Shown here piece by piece: positions 1 through 9,117 of a DNA stretch of 64,000 bases (positions within the stretch are counted from its first letter, which is position 1; each line of letters opens with the position of its first letter). Location: positions 3,715,249 to 3,779,248 of the forward strand of contig AP014718.1 of assembly GCA_002370555.1 (NCBI GenBank), read 5' to 3'. This DNA is from Arthrobacter sp. Hiyo4. Lineage in GTDB: Bacteria; Actinomycetota; Actinomycetes; Actinomycetales; Micrococcaceae. A program made the position numbers and the translations under genes. Below the pieces are notes generated by a model. The model made no database searches, was not told where the DNA came from, and was given only the letters and a program-made list of their open reading frames with translations.

Positions 1-304
1 AGCAACTGGTTGAGGGCGCCGAGGCTTCCGGCGCCGGTGACCACGTCCTCGGCCGGCACTGCCAGGAACTCCGCGAGCGCCGCACGAAGCTTGCTGCTGA
101 GGGGATCGGGGTAGCGGTTGAAGTCCGTCTGGTTGGAAATTGCCTTCAGCACTGCCGGAAGAGGGGCAGGGGGTTCTCGTTGGAGGACAGCTTGTAGCTG
201 GCCAGCCCATCCACGGCGACGGGAGGCTTTCCTGCGGCGTACCGGGGTAGCCGGCTAACCACGGGGCGCGGCCGGATTTCGCCAGGCAGGATCTCTGAAG
301 TCAT
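1..304 (-). CDS. hisC: Histidinol-phosphate/aromatic aminotransferase, N-terminal part (cut by window edge)
   Basis: PLP-dependent class I/II aminotransferase of the HisC/Pat group, which transfers the amino group to histidinol phosphate or an aromatic keto acid in the cytosol. The visible N-terminus carries the family hallmark LSSNENP, followed by a segment like NRYPDPLSSKLRAALAE once one base is restored. The frame breaks near 165 in a C run, a single-base deletion like those in many genes here. The start is the ATG at 304. The rest of the gene lies outside the window, so HisC and the Pat-type aromatic aminotransferase cannot be told apart. Confidence 0.8.
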
Positions 305-396
305 GCAAACTAGCCTACTTCGCCTGACCGGCACGGGGCGGGCAGGAACGGGCACGAACCCAGGCTGGGCACAGGGCAGTGTGACAGCATGGGCGT

Positions 397-825
397 ATGC
401 GCTCTTTTATTGTTCGAGTCCTTATCAACGGGCTGGCCCTCTGGATTGCCAGCTGGATACTGCCGGGCCTCGATATCTCCACTTCGGCCACTACCGAGGC
501 CGTGGCCAACTCGGGCGTCACGCAGGGCACCGGCACCATCGGCATCATCCTGGCGTACTTGTTCGTCGGTTTGATTTTCGGCGTGGTCAACGCGTTCGTC
601 CGGCCCCTGGTCAGCCTCTTGTCCTTGCCCATCACCATCCTCACGCTGGGCCTGTTCACCATCGTTATCAACGCCGCCATGCTGTATCTGACGTCCTGGC
701 TCAGCAGTTACACGCCGGTAAACTTCACCATCGATTCGTTCTTCTGGACGGCCGTCCTCGCGGCAATCATCATCACGCTCATTTCACTGGTTGCCGGGCG
801 ACTGACAGGCGCCGGCAGGCGCTGA
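397..825 (+). CDS. Small polytopic membrane protein, YvlD/phage holin 4 family
   Basis: A 142-residue protein with four hydrophobic segments, roughly residues 8-26, 47-67, 70-98 and 112-135. It starts MRSFIVRVLINGLALW, and conserved glycine/asparagine and arginine-proline motifs (VVNAFVRPLVSLL) lie between segments two and three. This layout is typical of the YvlD/DUF360 family, often annotated as phage holin family although it is found on ordinary chromosomes. The function is unknown; a role in envelope stress has been suggested for YvlD. No phage genes lie nearby, so a holin role is unlikely. It stands alone, divergent from the hisC-like gene. Confidence 0.7.
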   Translation: MRSFIVRVLINGLALWIASWILPGLDISTSATTEAVANSGVTQGTGTIGIILAYLFVGLIFGVVNAFVRPLVSLLSLPITILTLGLFTIVINAAMLYLTSWLSSYTPVNFTIDSFFWTAVLAAIIITLISLVAGRLTGAGRR

Positions 826-833
826 CGGGCGGG

Positions 834-2271
834 TCACCGCGCCCGGCCAATCTCAGACGGCCTCTGAGGAGGGTCTGGCATCGGCTTCGTTACGGGCTCG
901 GGAGGCTTCGAACGGGACAGCGCGAAGCGGGTGGCTGTCGCAGTGCCGCCGGCTCCGAGCAGGCCACCCAGGACGGCGGTTGACGCCACGAGGGAAGGGG
1001 CATCGCTCGCTGCAATCAGGTGGGCGCCGACCTGGTAGTTCGAGAGCTGGTGACCGGGACCCAATCCGGGATCCTCACCATCAGGCGCGCGTACATCATT
1101 GGTCAGCGTCACCGTGACCCGGTTTCTGGCGTCCGGGCTGACAGCGCCATCGGATCCGGGAACCCAGTCCTGCTTGTGCTCCAGGTGCAGCATACTGGTG
1201 CCCGGGTCCGGCTCAATGCTCCCCACCGGCGATCCTGCCGTCAGCACGTACTTGACGTTGTACTCGGCACGCAACTGTTCATCGGCCGCCATGTTCATGG
1301 CATGGATCCCGCCCTGGCTATAGCCGACGGCGGCTACCGACGCACCTTGTTCCGCACCAGCGGCCCGCAGGGCATTCAAGACGGCAGCATTGACCTCCAC
1401 GGAGCCGTAGCCCAGCCCCTCAGCGATGCCGGCCTCGTCGAAGGGGTTCTCGCCACCCATGCCCTCGCCTGCCGGCTGCGTTCCCGGAATCACCACCACG
1501 TAGGCTTTGTGACCGCCGTTTTCAACTTCGAGGACCTCGATGTAGCCGTCTCCCCGCTCATCGACGAGGCGGGCCCGCTCCAGCAGGCCTGCCGGTGATG
1601 CGTCCAGCTCCACCGGATAGGACTCCACCTCGCGGACAGAAACCGGGCGCGGCTCGAGCATGCGTGGGCGAAGACCCGCCAGGCTCCTGATCAAGGGTGC
1701 GGCCGCGTCTACGTGCGCAGCGGCTGAGGCTTCCACCGCGATCTTTCCGGCAAAATACGCCTGCGGCCCGAACAGGACGCCCATGGAGGCCGGGATATTT
1801 CCCACCGCAAGTTCGGTCGCATCCCTGTTCATGGAACCTGTCACGCCAGCATCCCGGACCTGCTGGAGCCAGGTCCCAACTCCCGTCAAGGCGTGCTCAC
1901 GGCTGAAGGCCGCTATGGCTTCGGCCACTTCGTAGTCCCTTTTGCAGTCCCGCACCTGACTGCTGATTCCCTGCAGCTCCGTCCGGACAGCCTGGACGCT
2001 CCACTGGGCCTCCCCCACGGCCATCAGCGCGGCCGTTCCGGTAGGGCGCGCGTCATCCTGGTACCGGCACAGGTCTTCCCAGATGCGGCGGACCTCCACT
2101 TCCACGGCAGCCAGCTCCCCGCTGCAGCGTCGAGCTTCTCCGCGCCGCCTACGAGCTCCTCCAACTGAAAACTGATGCCACCGACGCCGCCCCTGATTTC
2201 CATGCCCCGTCCACGGCAGGCCTCGTCAACTGGACAGGGCCGCCGCTCCCGGACGGGGTCACCTCGGCCAT
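834..2271 (-). CDS. Alpha/beta hydrolase with helical N-terminus, partner of a WXG100-like protein (two frameshifts)
   Basis: After two single-base corrections (near 2125 and 2200, both in G runs) this reads as one 479-residue protein. An N-terminal helical part of about 170 residues resembles WXG/LXG-type secreted proteins. A lipase-like domain follows, with the nucleophile elbow GYSQGG (GxSxG). The C-terminus is a proline-rich tail. It overlaps the upstream small gene by one base (TGATG at 2269-2273), so the two are probably translationally coupled. The pairing with a WXG100-size protein suggests export by a type VII (ESX) system, but no ESX core genes are in the window. Substrate unknown. 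Confidence 0.6.
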
Positions 2272-2573
2272 CAGTACCGCCCCGCCGGGTTGCCGGCGGA
2301 CGCTCCCACCGCCTGCGCGTGACGCCGCACCGAAGACAACGCGTCCTCGAGCCGCACGCGCGTCCTTCCGAGCGCCGCCTCCTGGAGGGCTACCGAATTC
2401 CGGTATGCCTGCCCTGCAGGTGACTGCCAGTCCAAAAGCTGGATCTCGCGGAAGCCGCCGAGGACCTTTTCCACCCTCCCCAGGCAAAGGTCAACCCGGG
2501 CCGCCAACTGCTGAGCCTCATAACCTCGGGACATGCATGCCGCCATGTCGGCTGCCGTCACGTCACTGCCCAT
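2271..2573 (-). CDS. WXG100-like small helical protein
   Basis: A 100-residue protein, the usual size of WXG100/ESAT-6 family members. It is largely helical, and a central DWQSPAG turn takes the place of the W-x-G motif between two helices. The ATG at 2573 is chosen because GGGGGAAC lies just upstream and the length fits the family; an in-frame start at 2663 would give 130 residues. It ends in a TGATG overlap with the alpha/beta hydrolase gene. The pair resembles ESX substrates encoded with an effector. The weak motif keeps confidence moderate. Confidence 0.5.
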   Translation of the reverse strand: MGSDVTAADMAACMSRGYEAQQLAARVDLCLGRVEKVLGGFREIQLLDWQSPAGQAYRNSVALQEAALGRTRVRLEDALSSVRRHAQAVGASAGNPAGRY

Positions 2574-2763
2574 GCCCGTTCCCCCGTCTCGGATACCTAC
2601 CCCGGACCTCTCGTCCGTCAAGGCCAACTCCTGAACCCCGACGCTACGGAAGCCCGCCCCCACGACGGAAGCACCGCCGTCGTCTATGTGGACAAGTCAC
2701 GCCGTTGTGCACATCAGACGGACGGCTTAAGCGGCAGTGAGGAGTTCATGAAAGAATCAGCAC

Positions 2764-4206
2764 ATGCCTGAAACTGCCGCCACAGCTGATACCCGCACGC
2801 CCTCCGGACGCCTGGCCCTTGCCGCGTCGCCGGACCAGATCGCCCTGGGTCCGCTGGACGGCCGTTACCAGTCCGCCGTTGCGCCCCTCGTTGACTACCT
2901 GTCCGAGGCAGCCCTGAACCGTGACCGCGTGGCCGTCGAAGTCGAGTGGCTCATCCACCTGACCAGCAACAACGTACTCCCAGGCGCAGGCCGGCTCACC
3001 GCGGAACAGCAGGAAAAGCTCCGCGCGATCGTGACCGAATTCAACTCCGCTTCGGTGTCCGAGCTCGCCGAAATTGAAGCGGTCACCGTCCATGACGTGA
3101 AGGCCGTGGAGTACTACATCGGCCGCCGGCTGCCCGCCATCGGCATCGAGAACCTGACCGCCATGGTCCACTTCGGCTGCACGTCCGAGGACATCAACAA
3201 CCTCTCCTACGCCCTGGGCGTCAAGGGTGCTGTGGAGGACGTGTGGCTGCCCGCCGCACGCGCCCTCGTGGCCCAGATCAGCAAGATGGCCGAGGACAAC
3301 CGCGCAGTCCCCATGCTGTCCCGCACGCACGGCCAGCCGGCCACGCCCACCACGCTGGGCAAGGAACTGGCCGTCATCGCGCACCGCCTGACCCGCCAGC
3401 TGGACCGGATCGCCAAGACCGAATACCTGGGCAAGATCAATGGCGCCACCGGCACGTACGCAGCCCACGTGGCTTCCGTTCCCGGCGCCGACTGGCAGCA
3501 GGTGGCCAAGTCCTTCGTCGAGGGCCTGGGCCTGACCTGGAACCCGCTGACCACCCAGATCGAAAGCCACGACTGGCAGGCCGAGCTTTACGCCGACGTC
3601 GCCCGGTTCAACCGGATCCTGCACAACGTCTGCACGGACATGTGGAGTTACATCTCCATCGGCTACTTCGCCCAGATCCCCGTGGCCGGCGCCACCGGAT
3701 CCTCCACCATGCCGCACAAGGTCAACCCCATTCGGTTCGAGAACGCCGAGGCGAACCTGGAAATTTCCTCCGGCCTCCTGGACGTGCTGGGCTCCACGCT
3801 GGTGACCTCCCGCTGGCAGCGCGACCTCACCGACTCCTCGAGCCAGCGCAACATCGGTGTGGCGTTCGGCCACTCCCTTCTGGCCATCTCCAACGTGGCC
3901 AAGGGCCTGGACCGCCTCGACGTTGCCGAGGACGTCCTTGCCGGCGACCTGGACACCAACTGGGAAGTGCTGGGCGAGGCCATCCAGATGGTCATGCGCG
4001 CCGAGGCGATCGCCGGCGTCGAAGGCATGGAAAACCCGTACGAGCGGCTCAAGGACCTCACCCGCGGGCAGCGTGTGGATGCCGCCCGCATGCAGGAATT
4101 CGTCCAAGGCCTTGGCCTCTCGCCCGAGGCCGAGGCTCGGCTGCTCGCCCTCACACCGGGCAAGTACACCGGCATCGCGGACCAGCTGGTGGACCACCTC
4201 AAGTAA
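2764..4206 (+). CDS. purB: Adenylosuccinate lyase
   Basis: Cytosolic lyase acting twice in purine synthesis: it removes fumarate from SAICAR and from adenylosuccinate. The 480-residue protein opens with the PurB-type IALGPLDGRYQSAVAPL segment. It carries the superfamily signature GSSTMPHKVNP (flexible loop with catalytic serine) near residue 315 and a SRTHGQPATPTTLGKE segment containing a catalytic histidine. It is intact. The start is the ATG at 2764 with only a weak GAAAG upstream. It is a single-gene unit followed by a strong hairpin terminator. Confidence 0.95.
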   Translation: MPETAATADTRTPSGRLALAASPDQIALGPLDGRYQSAVAPLVDYLSEAALNRDRVAVEVEWLIHLTSNNVLPGAGRLTAEQQEKLRAIVTEFNSASVSELAEIEAVTVHDVKAVEYYIGRRLPAIGIENLTAMVHFGCTSEDINNLSYALGVKGAVEDVWLPAARALVAQISKMAEDNRAVPMLSRTHGQPATPTTLGKELAVIAHRLTRQLDRIAKTEYLGKINGATGTYAAHVASVPGADWQQVAKSFVEGLGLTWNPLTTQIESHDWQAELYADVARFNRILHNVCTDMWSYISIGYFAQIPVAGATGSSTMPHKVNPIRFENAEANLEISSGLLDVLGSTLVTSRWQRDLTDSSSQRNIGVAFGHSLLAISNVAKGLDRLDVAEDVLAGDLDTNWEVLGEAIQMVMRAEAIAGVEGMENPYERLKDLTRGQRVDAARMQEFVQGLGLSPEAEARLLALTPGKYTGIADQLVDHLK

Positions 4207-4237
4207 GCGTGCCCGCAGGCACAAGAAGTACGACGGC

Positions 4238-4273
4238 GGCGCCGGGTCCTTGGAGGGCCCGGCGCCTTTCGTT
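4238..4273 (+). terminator. Intrinsic terminator after purB
   Basis: A perfect 9-bp stem, GGCGCCGGG at 4238-4246 and CCCGGCGCC at 4258-4266, with an 11-base loop, followed by TTTCGTT. It lies 32 bases after the purB stop codon. Confidence 0.8.
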
Positions 4274-4366
4274 GGTTGAACTTGCCGAAACCGGTTGCGG
4301 TGGGCGCGCCCGACGTCGGCCGGCAGGCAGGCGCCGGATCTCGCCGGCGGATGCGAAACTGGAGTC

Positions 4367-5038
4367 ATGAAGCTGATCCTCATCCGCCACGGACAGACCC
4401 CCGGGAACGTACTCGGCCAGCTGGACACCGCCCACCCGGGGCCGGGTCTGACCGAGCTGGGAGAGCGCCAGGCCGAGGCCATGGCACGGTCCCTGGCCAA
4501 CGAGCAGATAGGCGCCGTGTACGCATCAACACTTCTGCGCACCCAGATCACGGCCGCACCGCTGTCGCGGCTCCACGGGCTTGAGGTTGAAGTCCTGGAT
4601 GGGCTGCATGAGATCGAAGCAGGAGCGCTGGAGAAACTGACCGACCACGAGTCGCACATGCGCTACATGGGGACAGTGTTCGCGTGGGCGGCCGGAGACC
4701 TGGACCGCCGCATGCCGGCCGGTCCGGACGGCCACGAGTTCTTCGAACGGTTCGACGCCGCTATCAACCGGATTGCCAAGCGCGCGGCCAGCAATGGTGG
4801 CTCCGCCGTCGCCGCCGTGGTGAGTCATGGTGCCGCCATCCGCACCTGGACAGGGCTCCGTGCCGCCGGCGCCGACCACGAGTTCGCGGCCCGCCACGTC
4901 CTGTCCAACACCGGCATCGTGGCCCTCGAAGGGGACCCCGGCGCAGGTTGGAAGCTGATCCACTGGGACGGGAGCCCGGTGGGCGGCCTGGCTCTCGCGG
5001 ATCCGACCGCCGAGGACCCCACGGGCGGCGCCGCATAG
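4367..5038 (+). CDS. Histidine phosphatase family protein (phosphoglycerate mutase-like)
   Basis: A 223-residue cytosolic member of the histidine phosphatase superfamily. It opens with the catalytic motif LIRHGQT, whose histidine becomes phosphorylated. [11 protein letters not shown] follows near residue 45 and the second active-site histidine is in [11 protein letters not shown] near residue 155. The fold fits broad-specificity phosphatases such as GpmB or CobC-like enzymes, and the substrate cannot be read from sequence. The ATG at 4367 is chosen because the family starts directly before the first beta strand (MKLILIRHG). Monocistronic in appearance, between the purB terminator and a decayed gene. 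Confidence 0.85.
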   Translation: MKLILIRHGQTPGNVLGQLDTAHPGPGLTELGERQAEAMARSLANEQIGAVYASTLLRTQITAAPLSRLHGLEVEVLDGLHEIEAGALEKLTDHESHMRYMGTVFAWAAGDLDRRMPAGPDGHEFFERFDAAINRIAKRAASNGGSAVAAVVSHGAAIRTWTGLRAAGADHEFAARHVLSNTGIVALEGDPGAGWKLIHWDGSPVGGLALADPTAEDPTGGAA

Positions 5039-5060
5039 CCGCTGGGAAATACTGGCACCG

Positions 5061-5251
5061 TTTCCGCGGCTCAAGTTCGAAAGCTGGGTCTACTCGCCGC
5101 GCGTGGAAGGGGTTCACCTGCGCTTCGGCATGCTGACCCGCGGCGGCCTGCGCTGGTCGAACCGCAGCGAGGACTTCCACACCGAAGTCCTGGGGCTGGT
5201 CAAGGCCCAGAACGTCAAGAACTCGGTCATCGTGCCCACCGGGGCCAAGGG
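5061..5251 (+). pseudogene. Remnant of large NAD-specific glutamate dehydrogenase
   Basis: About 64 codons match the signature core of the 1,500-1,600-residue bacterial NAD-glutamate dehydrogenase: [14 protein letters not shown], then ARGGLRWS-like, EVLGLVKAQ and [15 protein letters not shown]. The match starts abruptly near 5061 and stops after GGF near 5251. Neither flank continues the protein, so more than 95 percent of the gene is missing. A few dropped bases cannot explain this; it is a true deletion remnant. The frame stays open to a stop at 5291, but the tail is unrelated. Confidence 0.75.
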
Positions 5252-5381
5252 CGGCTTCTGCTGCGAACCCTGGTCCGCCGGTAGCCCGTAGTTCTCCGGA
5301 CGCTTACGCCAAGGAAACACCACGGTAACCGCGGCTTCGTAGGCTTGATATGCATAACCCCTCCGGCGAAAGAGGCTCGCG

Positions 5382-5885
5382 ATGCAGACCAACCCACGGC
5401 TCAACATCAGGCAGGTCACCTGGGCCAACCCTGTGGGTGCCGATCTGCGCAGGGCCCAGCAGGCGGAACTGGACGCCCGCTTCGGTACCCCTGACCACGA
5501 ACCGGGGACCCCGCCGTCGGGCGCTGACTGTGCCGTGTTCCTGGTGGCGTACGACAAAGGCTCGGGACAGCCCGTGGGCTGCGGCGGACTCAGGCTCCTG
5601 GACAGCGCCACGGCCGAAATCAAGCGGCTCTACGTGCTCCCGTATACGCGCGGGTCTGGCGTGGCCAGCTCCATCCTGGCTGCCCTCGAAGCGGAGGCGC
5701 ACAAGCAAGGCATCACACGCATCAAGGCCGAAGCAGGCTCGGCGCAGCCGGACGGCCGGAACTTCTACGAGAACTCTGGCTTCGATTCCGTCCCCAACTT
5801 TGGCGCTTACGTGGGTGTGGAGCACTCGTACTGCTACGCCAAGTCGATAGACTCGCACAGCGCCGCCCACACTGCCATGGCCTGA
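5382..5885 (+). CDS. GNAT family N-acetyltransferase
   Basis: A 167-residue GNAT-fold protein predicted to transfer an acetyl group from acetyl-CoA to an unknown amine. The acetyl-CoA binding segment reads EIKRLYVLPYTRGSGVASSI (residues about 82-101), with an R-x-x-G-x-G/A type loop (RGSGVA). NFYENSGF near residue 127 is the usual C-terminal strand motif. GAGG precedes the ATG at 5382. It is intact and monocistronic. Confidence 0.85.
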   Translation: MQTNPRLNIRQVTWANPVGADLRRAQQAELDARFGTPDHEPGTPPSGADCAVFLVAYDKGSGQPVGCGGLRLLDSATAEIKRLYVLPYTRGSGVASSILAALEAEAHKQGITRIKAEAGSAQPDGRNFYENSGFDSVPNFGAYVGVEHSYCYAKSIDSHSAAHTAMA

Positions 5886-5961
5886 GCCAAATCCGGGCGG
5901 CGGTCCGTTACACAACAACTGCCACCACGTAACCTGCGCCGCGGCACGCTAACCTCGCCAT

Positions 5962-6396
5962 ATGGAATCCACTGACATCACCTTCCGCACCCGCAAATGG
6001 ATCCGGCCGGAGGACCTGAACGCCAATGGGACCCTTTTCGGTGGAAGCCTGCTCAAATGGATCGATGAGGAAGCCGCAATCTACGCCATCCTCCAGCTTG
6101 GCAACGGCCGCGCGGTCACGAAGTACATCTCGGAGATCAACTTCGTGAGCTCAGCCGTGCAAGGAGACCTCGTGGAAATGGGCCTGACGGCGACGCGCTT
6201 CGGACGGACGTCATTGACCATGCGCGCCGAAGTCCGCAACATGATCACGCGCCAAAGCATCCTCACCATCGAAGAGATCGTCTTTGTGAACCTCAGCCCG
6301 GCCGGCAAGCCCGAGCCCCATGGCTACACCGAAATCACCTATGACCGGGACAGGATTCCCACGCATCACCTGACCGAAACCCTCATTCAGGACTGA
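5962..6396 (+). CDS. Acyl-CoA thioesterase, single hotdog domain
   Basis: A 144-residue hotdog-fold protein predicted to hydrolyse acyl-CoA thioesters. The signature [20 protein letters not shown] (residues about 20-39) is the catalytic helix region of the YciA/BACH-type acyl-CoA thioesterases. [20 protein letters not shown], the central strand and turn, follows. The substrate chain length cannot be inferred. The gene is intact and distinct from the double-hotdog paralogue at 44068. Confidence 0.85.
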   Translation: MESTDITFRTRKWIRPEDLNANGTLFGGSLLKWIDEEAAIYAILQLGNGRAVTKYISEINFVSSAVQGDLVEMGLTATRFGRTSLTMRAEVRNMITRQSILTIEEIVFVNLSPAGKPEPHGYTEITYDRDRIPTHHLTETLIQD

Positions 6397-6506
6397 CGAC
6401 GGCGGGACAGGCCCTACGCCACTCGGCCGGGCGCCATGGGCCACCGCCATGGGTCACTGTGGAGTACGGCATAAGATCGATAGCCGGACCCATTGAAAGG
6501 ACCCTC

Positions 6507-7132
6507 TTGGCCAAGCTCTATTTCCGTTACGGCGCCATGAACTCGGGAAAGTCCACCGGGCTCCTGCAGGCCGCTTTCAACTACGAGGAGCGGGCCAGCG
6601 TGTCCTTCTCGCCAAGCCCGATGTGGATACCAAAGGCGATACCGACATTGTGTCCCGGCTGGGCATGACCCGGTCCGTGGACTTCCTGATCTCCGCCACC
6701 ACGCCTGTGCGTGAGCTCTTCGCCGCCCATGCCGCCGGCGACGACCCCGACGCCCTGCTGGAGCACGTGGACCAGAAACCGGTGGCCTGCCTGCTGGTGG
6801 ACGAGGCCCAGTTCCTCACCCCTGACCAGGTGGATGACCTGTTCCGCGTCGCGGTCCTGGACAACGTGCCCGTCCTCGCCTACGGCATCAGGACAGACTT
6901 CCTGACGCATGCCTTCCCGGGATCACGCCGGCTGATGGAGGTCGCCCATACGCTGGAAGAGCTCAAGACCATTTGCCGGTGCGGACGCAAGGCCATCTTC
7001 AACACCCGGCGCGTCGGCAACGAGGTGGTATTCGACGGCGACCAGGTGGCCATCGACGGACAGGACGTCTGGTACGAATCCTTGTGCGGCTCCTGCTACC
7101 TCGAGGAATCCGGCGGGCGTCTGGGCTCGTGA
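6507..7132 (+). CDS. tdk: Thymidine kinase (one frameshift)
   Basis: Salvage enzyme that phosphorylates thymidine with ATP. The N-terminal P-loop GAMNSGKST, the Walker B-like LLVDEAQFL, and the C-terminal zinc cysteine pairs CRCG and CGSC define the type II thymidine kinase family. The frame breaks near 6595, where CGGGCC should read CGGGGCC; corrected length is 208 residues. The start is a TTG at 6507 with AAAGGA just upstream, since no in-frame ATG precedes the P-loop. The break is attributed to the error pattern of this sequence rather than gene loss. Confidence 0.9.
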
Positions 7133-7210
7133 GTTTGCCCCCGCAGCCTGTTCCCACAATCGGAACGGCAGGGCAACGCCGCCGAAACACCCCGCTGTGA
7201 TCCTTGAGGC

Positions 7211-8044
7211 ATGAAGCCCACTGCAAGGAACCCTGCCGCGGCTGATTTGAGCTGCGAAGTCTGCGGCCTGATGCCGGAACCCACCAAGACGCGCCTGACC
7301 TTGGCAAACGTGGCCGTTATGCTCCCAATCGAACTGCTGGTCCACACCCTGGTGGTGGGAACGCACCTGCCGTATCTTGCCAAGGTGCTGGTCCTGACGC
7401 TCACTGCCACCGTGCTGGTGATTTGGGTGGCGGAACCTTCCGCCGCCAGGATGCTCCGCGGCTGGCTGCACGCGCCGGCGCTCCGGCACCACAGGAAGCT
7501 GGGCAGCGCACCAGCGCTATGGCGGGCGCGGACCGTGCTCCAGGACCACCCGGGTTCGCTGCAGAAGATCACCCGCGCGCTGGCCCGCCTGGACACCAAC
7601 ATCCTCAGCATCCACGTCCACCCCGTCACCGGCGGTGTGCTGGACGAGTTTGTGCTCTCGGCGCCGGGGAACCTCAACGAACGGCACCTGCTGGAGGCAC
7701 TGCACGGCGGCGGCGGCTCAAGTTCGCGGGTCTGGCCCACCACCGCCCTGGCCATGGCGGACGGCCAGACGAAGGCGCTGAGCCTGGCGGCACGAATCGC
7801 CGACGCCCCGGACGAGCTGCCGCTGGCGGTGGCCGAGCTGCTTCGTGCCCGCATCCTCACCCCCGCAGAGGCCACCCTGGAAGCGGACGACGCCGGCACG
7901 CGCCTGAAGATCCCCACCGCCTGGCACGGACCCATCACCTTCGCCCGTCCCGGCGAGCCGTTCACACCCGCCGAGTCAGCCCGCGCGCACCGGCTCGCCG
8001 AGCTCGCCGAAATCCTGGCCACCGGCCCGCGCCCGCCCAAGTGA
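7211..8044 (+). CDS. ACT domain protein with N-terminal membrane hairpin
   Basis: A 277-residue protein. Residues 1-30 hold a CEVCG pair of cysteines. Two hydrophobic segments follow at about residues 32-50 and 54-74. An ACT domain starts near residue 110 (VLQDHPGSLQKITRALARL, LDTNILSIHV), the usual small-molecule sensing fold of amino-acid regulated proteins. A C-terminal region of about 100 residues is unassigned. The combination suggests a membrane-tethered sensor; no partner gene is adjacent. It is intact. A palindromic repeat follows the stop codon. Confidence 0.6.
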   Translation: MKPTARNPAAADLSCEVCGLMPEPTKTRLTLANVAVMLPIELLVHTLVVGTHLPYLAKVLVLTLTATVLVIWVAEPSAARMLRGWLHAPALRHHRKLGSAPALWRARTVLQDHPGSLQKITRALARLDTNILSIHVHPVTGGVLDEFVLSAPGNLNERHLLEALHGGGGSSSRVWPTTALAMADGQTKALSLAARIADAPDELPLAVAELLRARILTPAEATLEADDAGTRLKIPTAWHGPITFARPGEPFTPAESARAHRLAELAEILATGPRPPK

Positions 8045-8051
8045 CTGGCAC

Positions 8052-8085
8052 TTAACGTCGTCATTTCCGCGTTTGACGACGTTAA
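8052..8085. repeat. Intergenic palindromic element, copy 1
   Basis: Inverted arms TTAACGTCGTCA (8052-8063) and TGACGACGTTAA (8074-8085) around a 10-base loop. The element sits between convergent genes and shares its core with the longer palindrome at 19008-19049. It could act as a bidirectional terminator, although no T tract follows, or it may be a dispersed repeat. Confidence 0.7.
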
Positions 8086-8106
8086 CTGCGAGCTGGTTGG
8101 GTTGGG

Positions 8107-9024
8107 TTACATCCGGACGGTGAGCGCGCCTGGCTCAATGGTCATCAGGACATGCTTGCCGTCGCCTTCGTGGTCGCCGTCGAGCTGATAGTCATCGTTG
8201 TGCTCGAGGGTGATCTCCACGGATTTGCCCTGGTAGTACTCCACGGACGTGTCCTTGCCGCGGCCCTTACCGATCATGCCGGCCACCACGGAGAACCACC
8301 CTAATTTCCCCCTCGGTGCCAGCACGGCCACGTCCAGCAGGCCGTCATCCATCTTGGCGTCCGGGAAGATCTCCAGTCCGCCCTGGACCTTGCCGCAGTT
8401 GCCCACCATCACGCTGCGGACGCCGCGGTGCACCACGTCCTTGCCGTCGATCACGATGGTTGCCTTCACGGGTTTGCCGGGCAGGTTCCGGATCCCGGCG
8501 TCCACGTAGGCCAGCCAGCCCACCTTGTCCTTGAGGTCCTCGTTGGTGTCGGCCATGATGGTGGCGTCATAGCCCACGCCGGCCATCACCAGGAAGACCT
8601 GCTCCTTGTCCGGGTCGCTGCGGCGGGCCCGGACCACGTCGATCTTCCGTTCGGTGCCTGCCAGGGCACCGGCCATGGCGCCGTCAAAATCGGTGACATC
8701 CATGCCCAGGTTCCGGGCCAGGAGGTTTCCCGTGCCGAACGGAAGCAGCCCCATGGGCACGTCGCCGCCGGCCAGGACCTCGGCCACACACCGCACGGTA
8801 CCGTCGCCGCCGGCGGCAATAACGACGTCGGCCCCTAGCGTGAGTGCCTCCCTCGCCTGGCCGACGCCGGGGTCCTCCTTGGTGGTCTCCAGCCAGATGG
8901 GATCTCCCCAGCCATTCTCCGAGCAATGCTTGGCGGCAAGGGCACGCACGTCGATGTCCACCGGCTTGGCAGGATTGACGATGATTGCAGCGCGCTGGAG
9001 TGAAGTGGAGCTGTTGGCAGTCAT
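8107..9024 (-). CDS. Diacylglycerol kinase family lipid kinase
   Basis: A 305-residue soluble lipid kinase of the DagK/YegS/LCB5 superfamily. The ATP-binding motif AAGGDGTVRCVAE is near residue 70 and LPFGTGNLLARNLGM follows near residue 96, both diagnostic. Such enzymes phosphorylate diacylglycerol or related membrane lipids. The start at 9024 fits the domain start (AAIIVNPAKPVDIDV). It is intact, and convergent with the ACT gene across the palindromic element. Confidence 0.9.
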   Translation of the reverse strand: MTANSSTSLQRAAIIVNPAKPVDIDVRALAAKHCSENGWGDPIWLETTKEDPGVGQAREALTLGADVVIAAGGDGTVRCVAEVLAGGDVPMGLLPFGTGNLLARNLGMDVTDFDGAMAGALAGTERKIDVVRARRSDPDKEQVFLVMAGVGYDATIMADTNEDLKDKVGWLAYVDAGIRNLPGKPVKATIVIDGKDVVHRGVRSVMVGNCGKVQGGLEIFPDAKMDDGLLDVAVLAPRGKLGWFSVVAGMIGKGRGKDTSVEYYQGKSVEITLEHNDDYQLDGDHEGDGKHVLMTIEPGALTVRM

Positions 9025-9117
9025 GGCGTCCTTTGGTGGCGAATGGAAAGGCTACTTCTGAAAGAAGACTAGCCTGCCCCGCGAGGGGTTCGAAGCGGGC
9101 AGGCAGCAGGCAGGAAG

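Noticed and set aside
2746..4659. A 637-codon open frame on the minus strand over purB
   Set aside because: It is the mirror of a clearly coding gene in GC-rich DNA; it has no family motifs and purB on the other strand is complete.
6459..6668. A short separate protein before thymidine kinase
   Set aside because: It contains the thymidine kinase P-loop and ends at a frameshift; it is the N-terminus of tdk.
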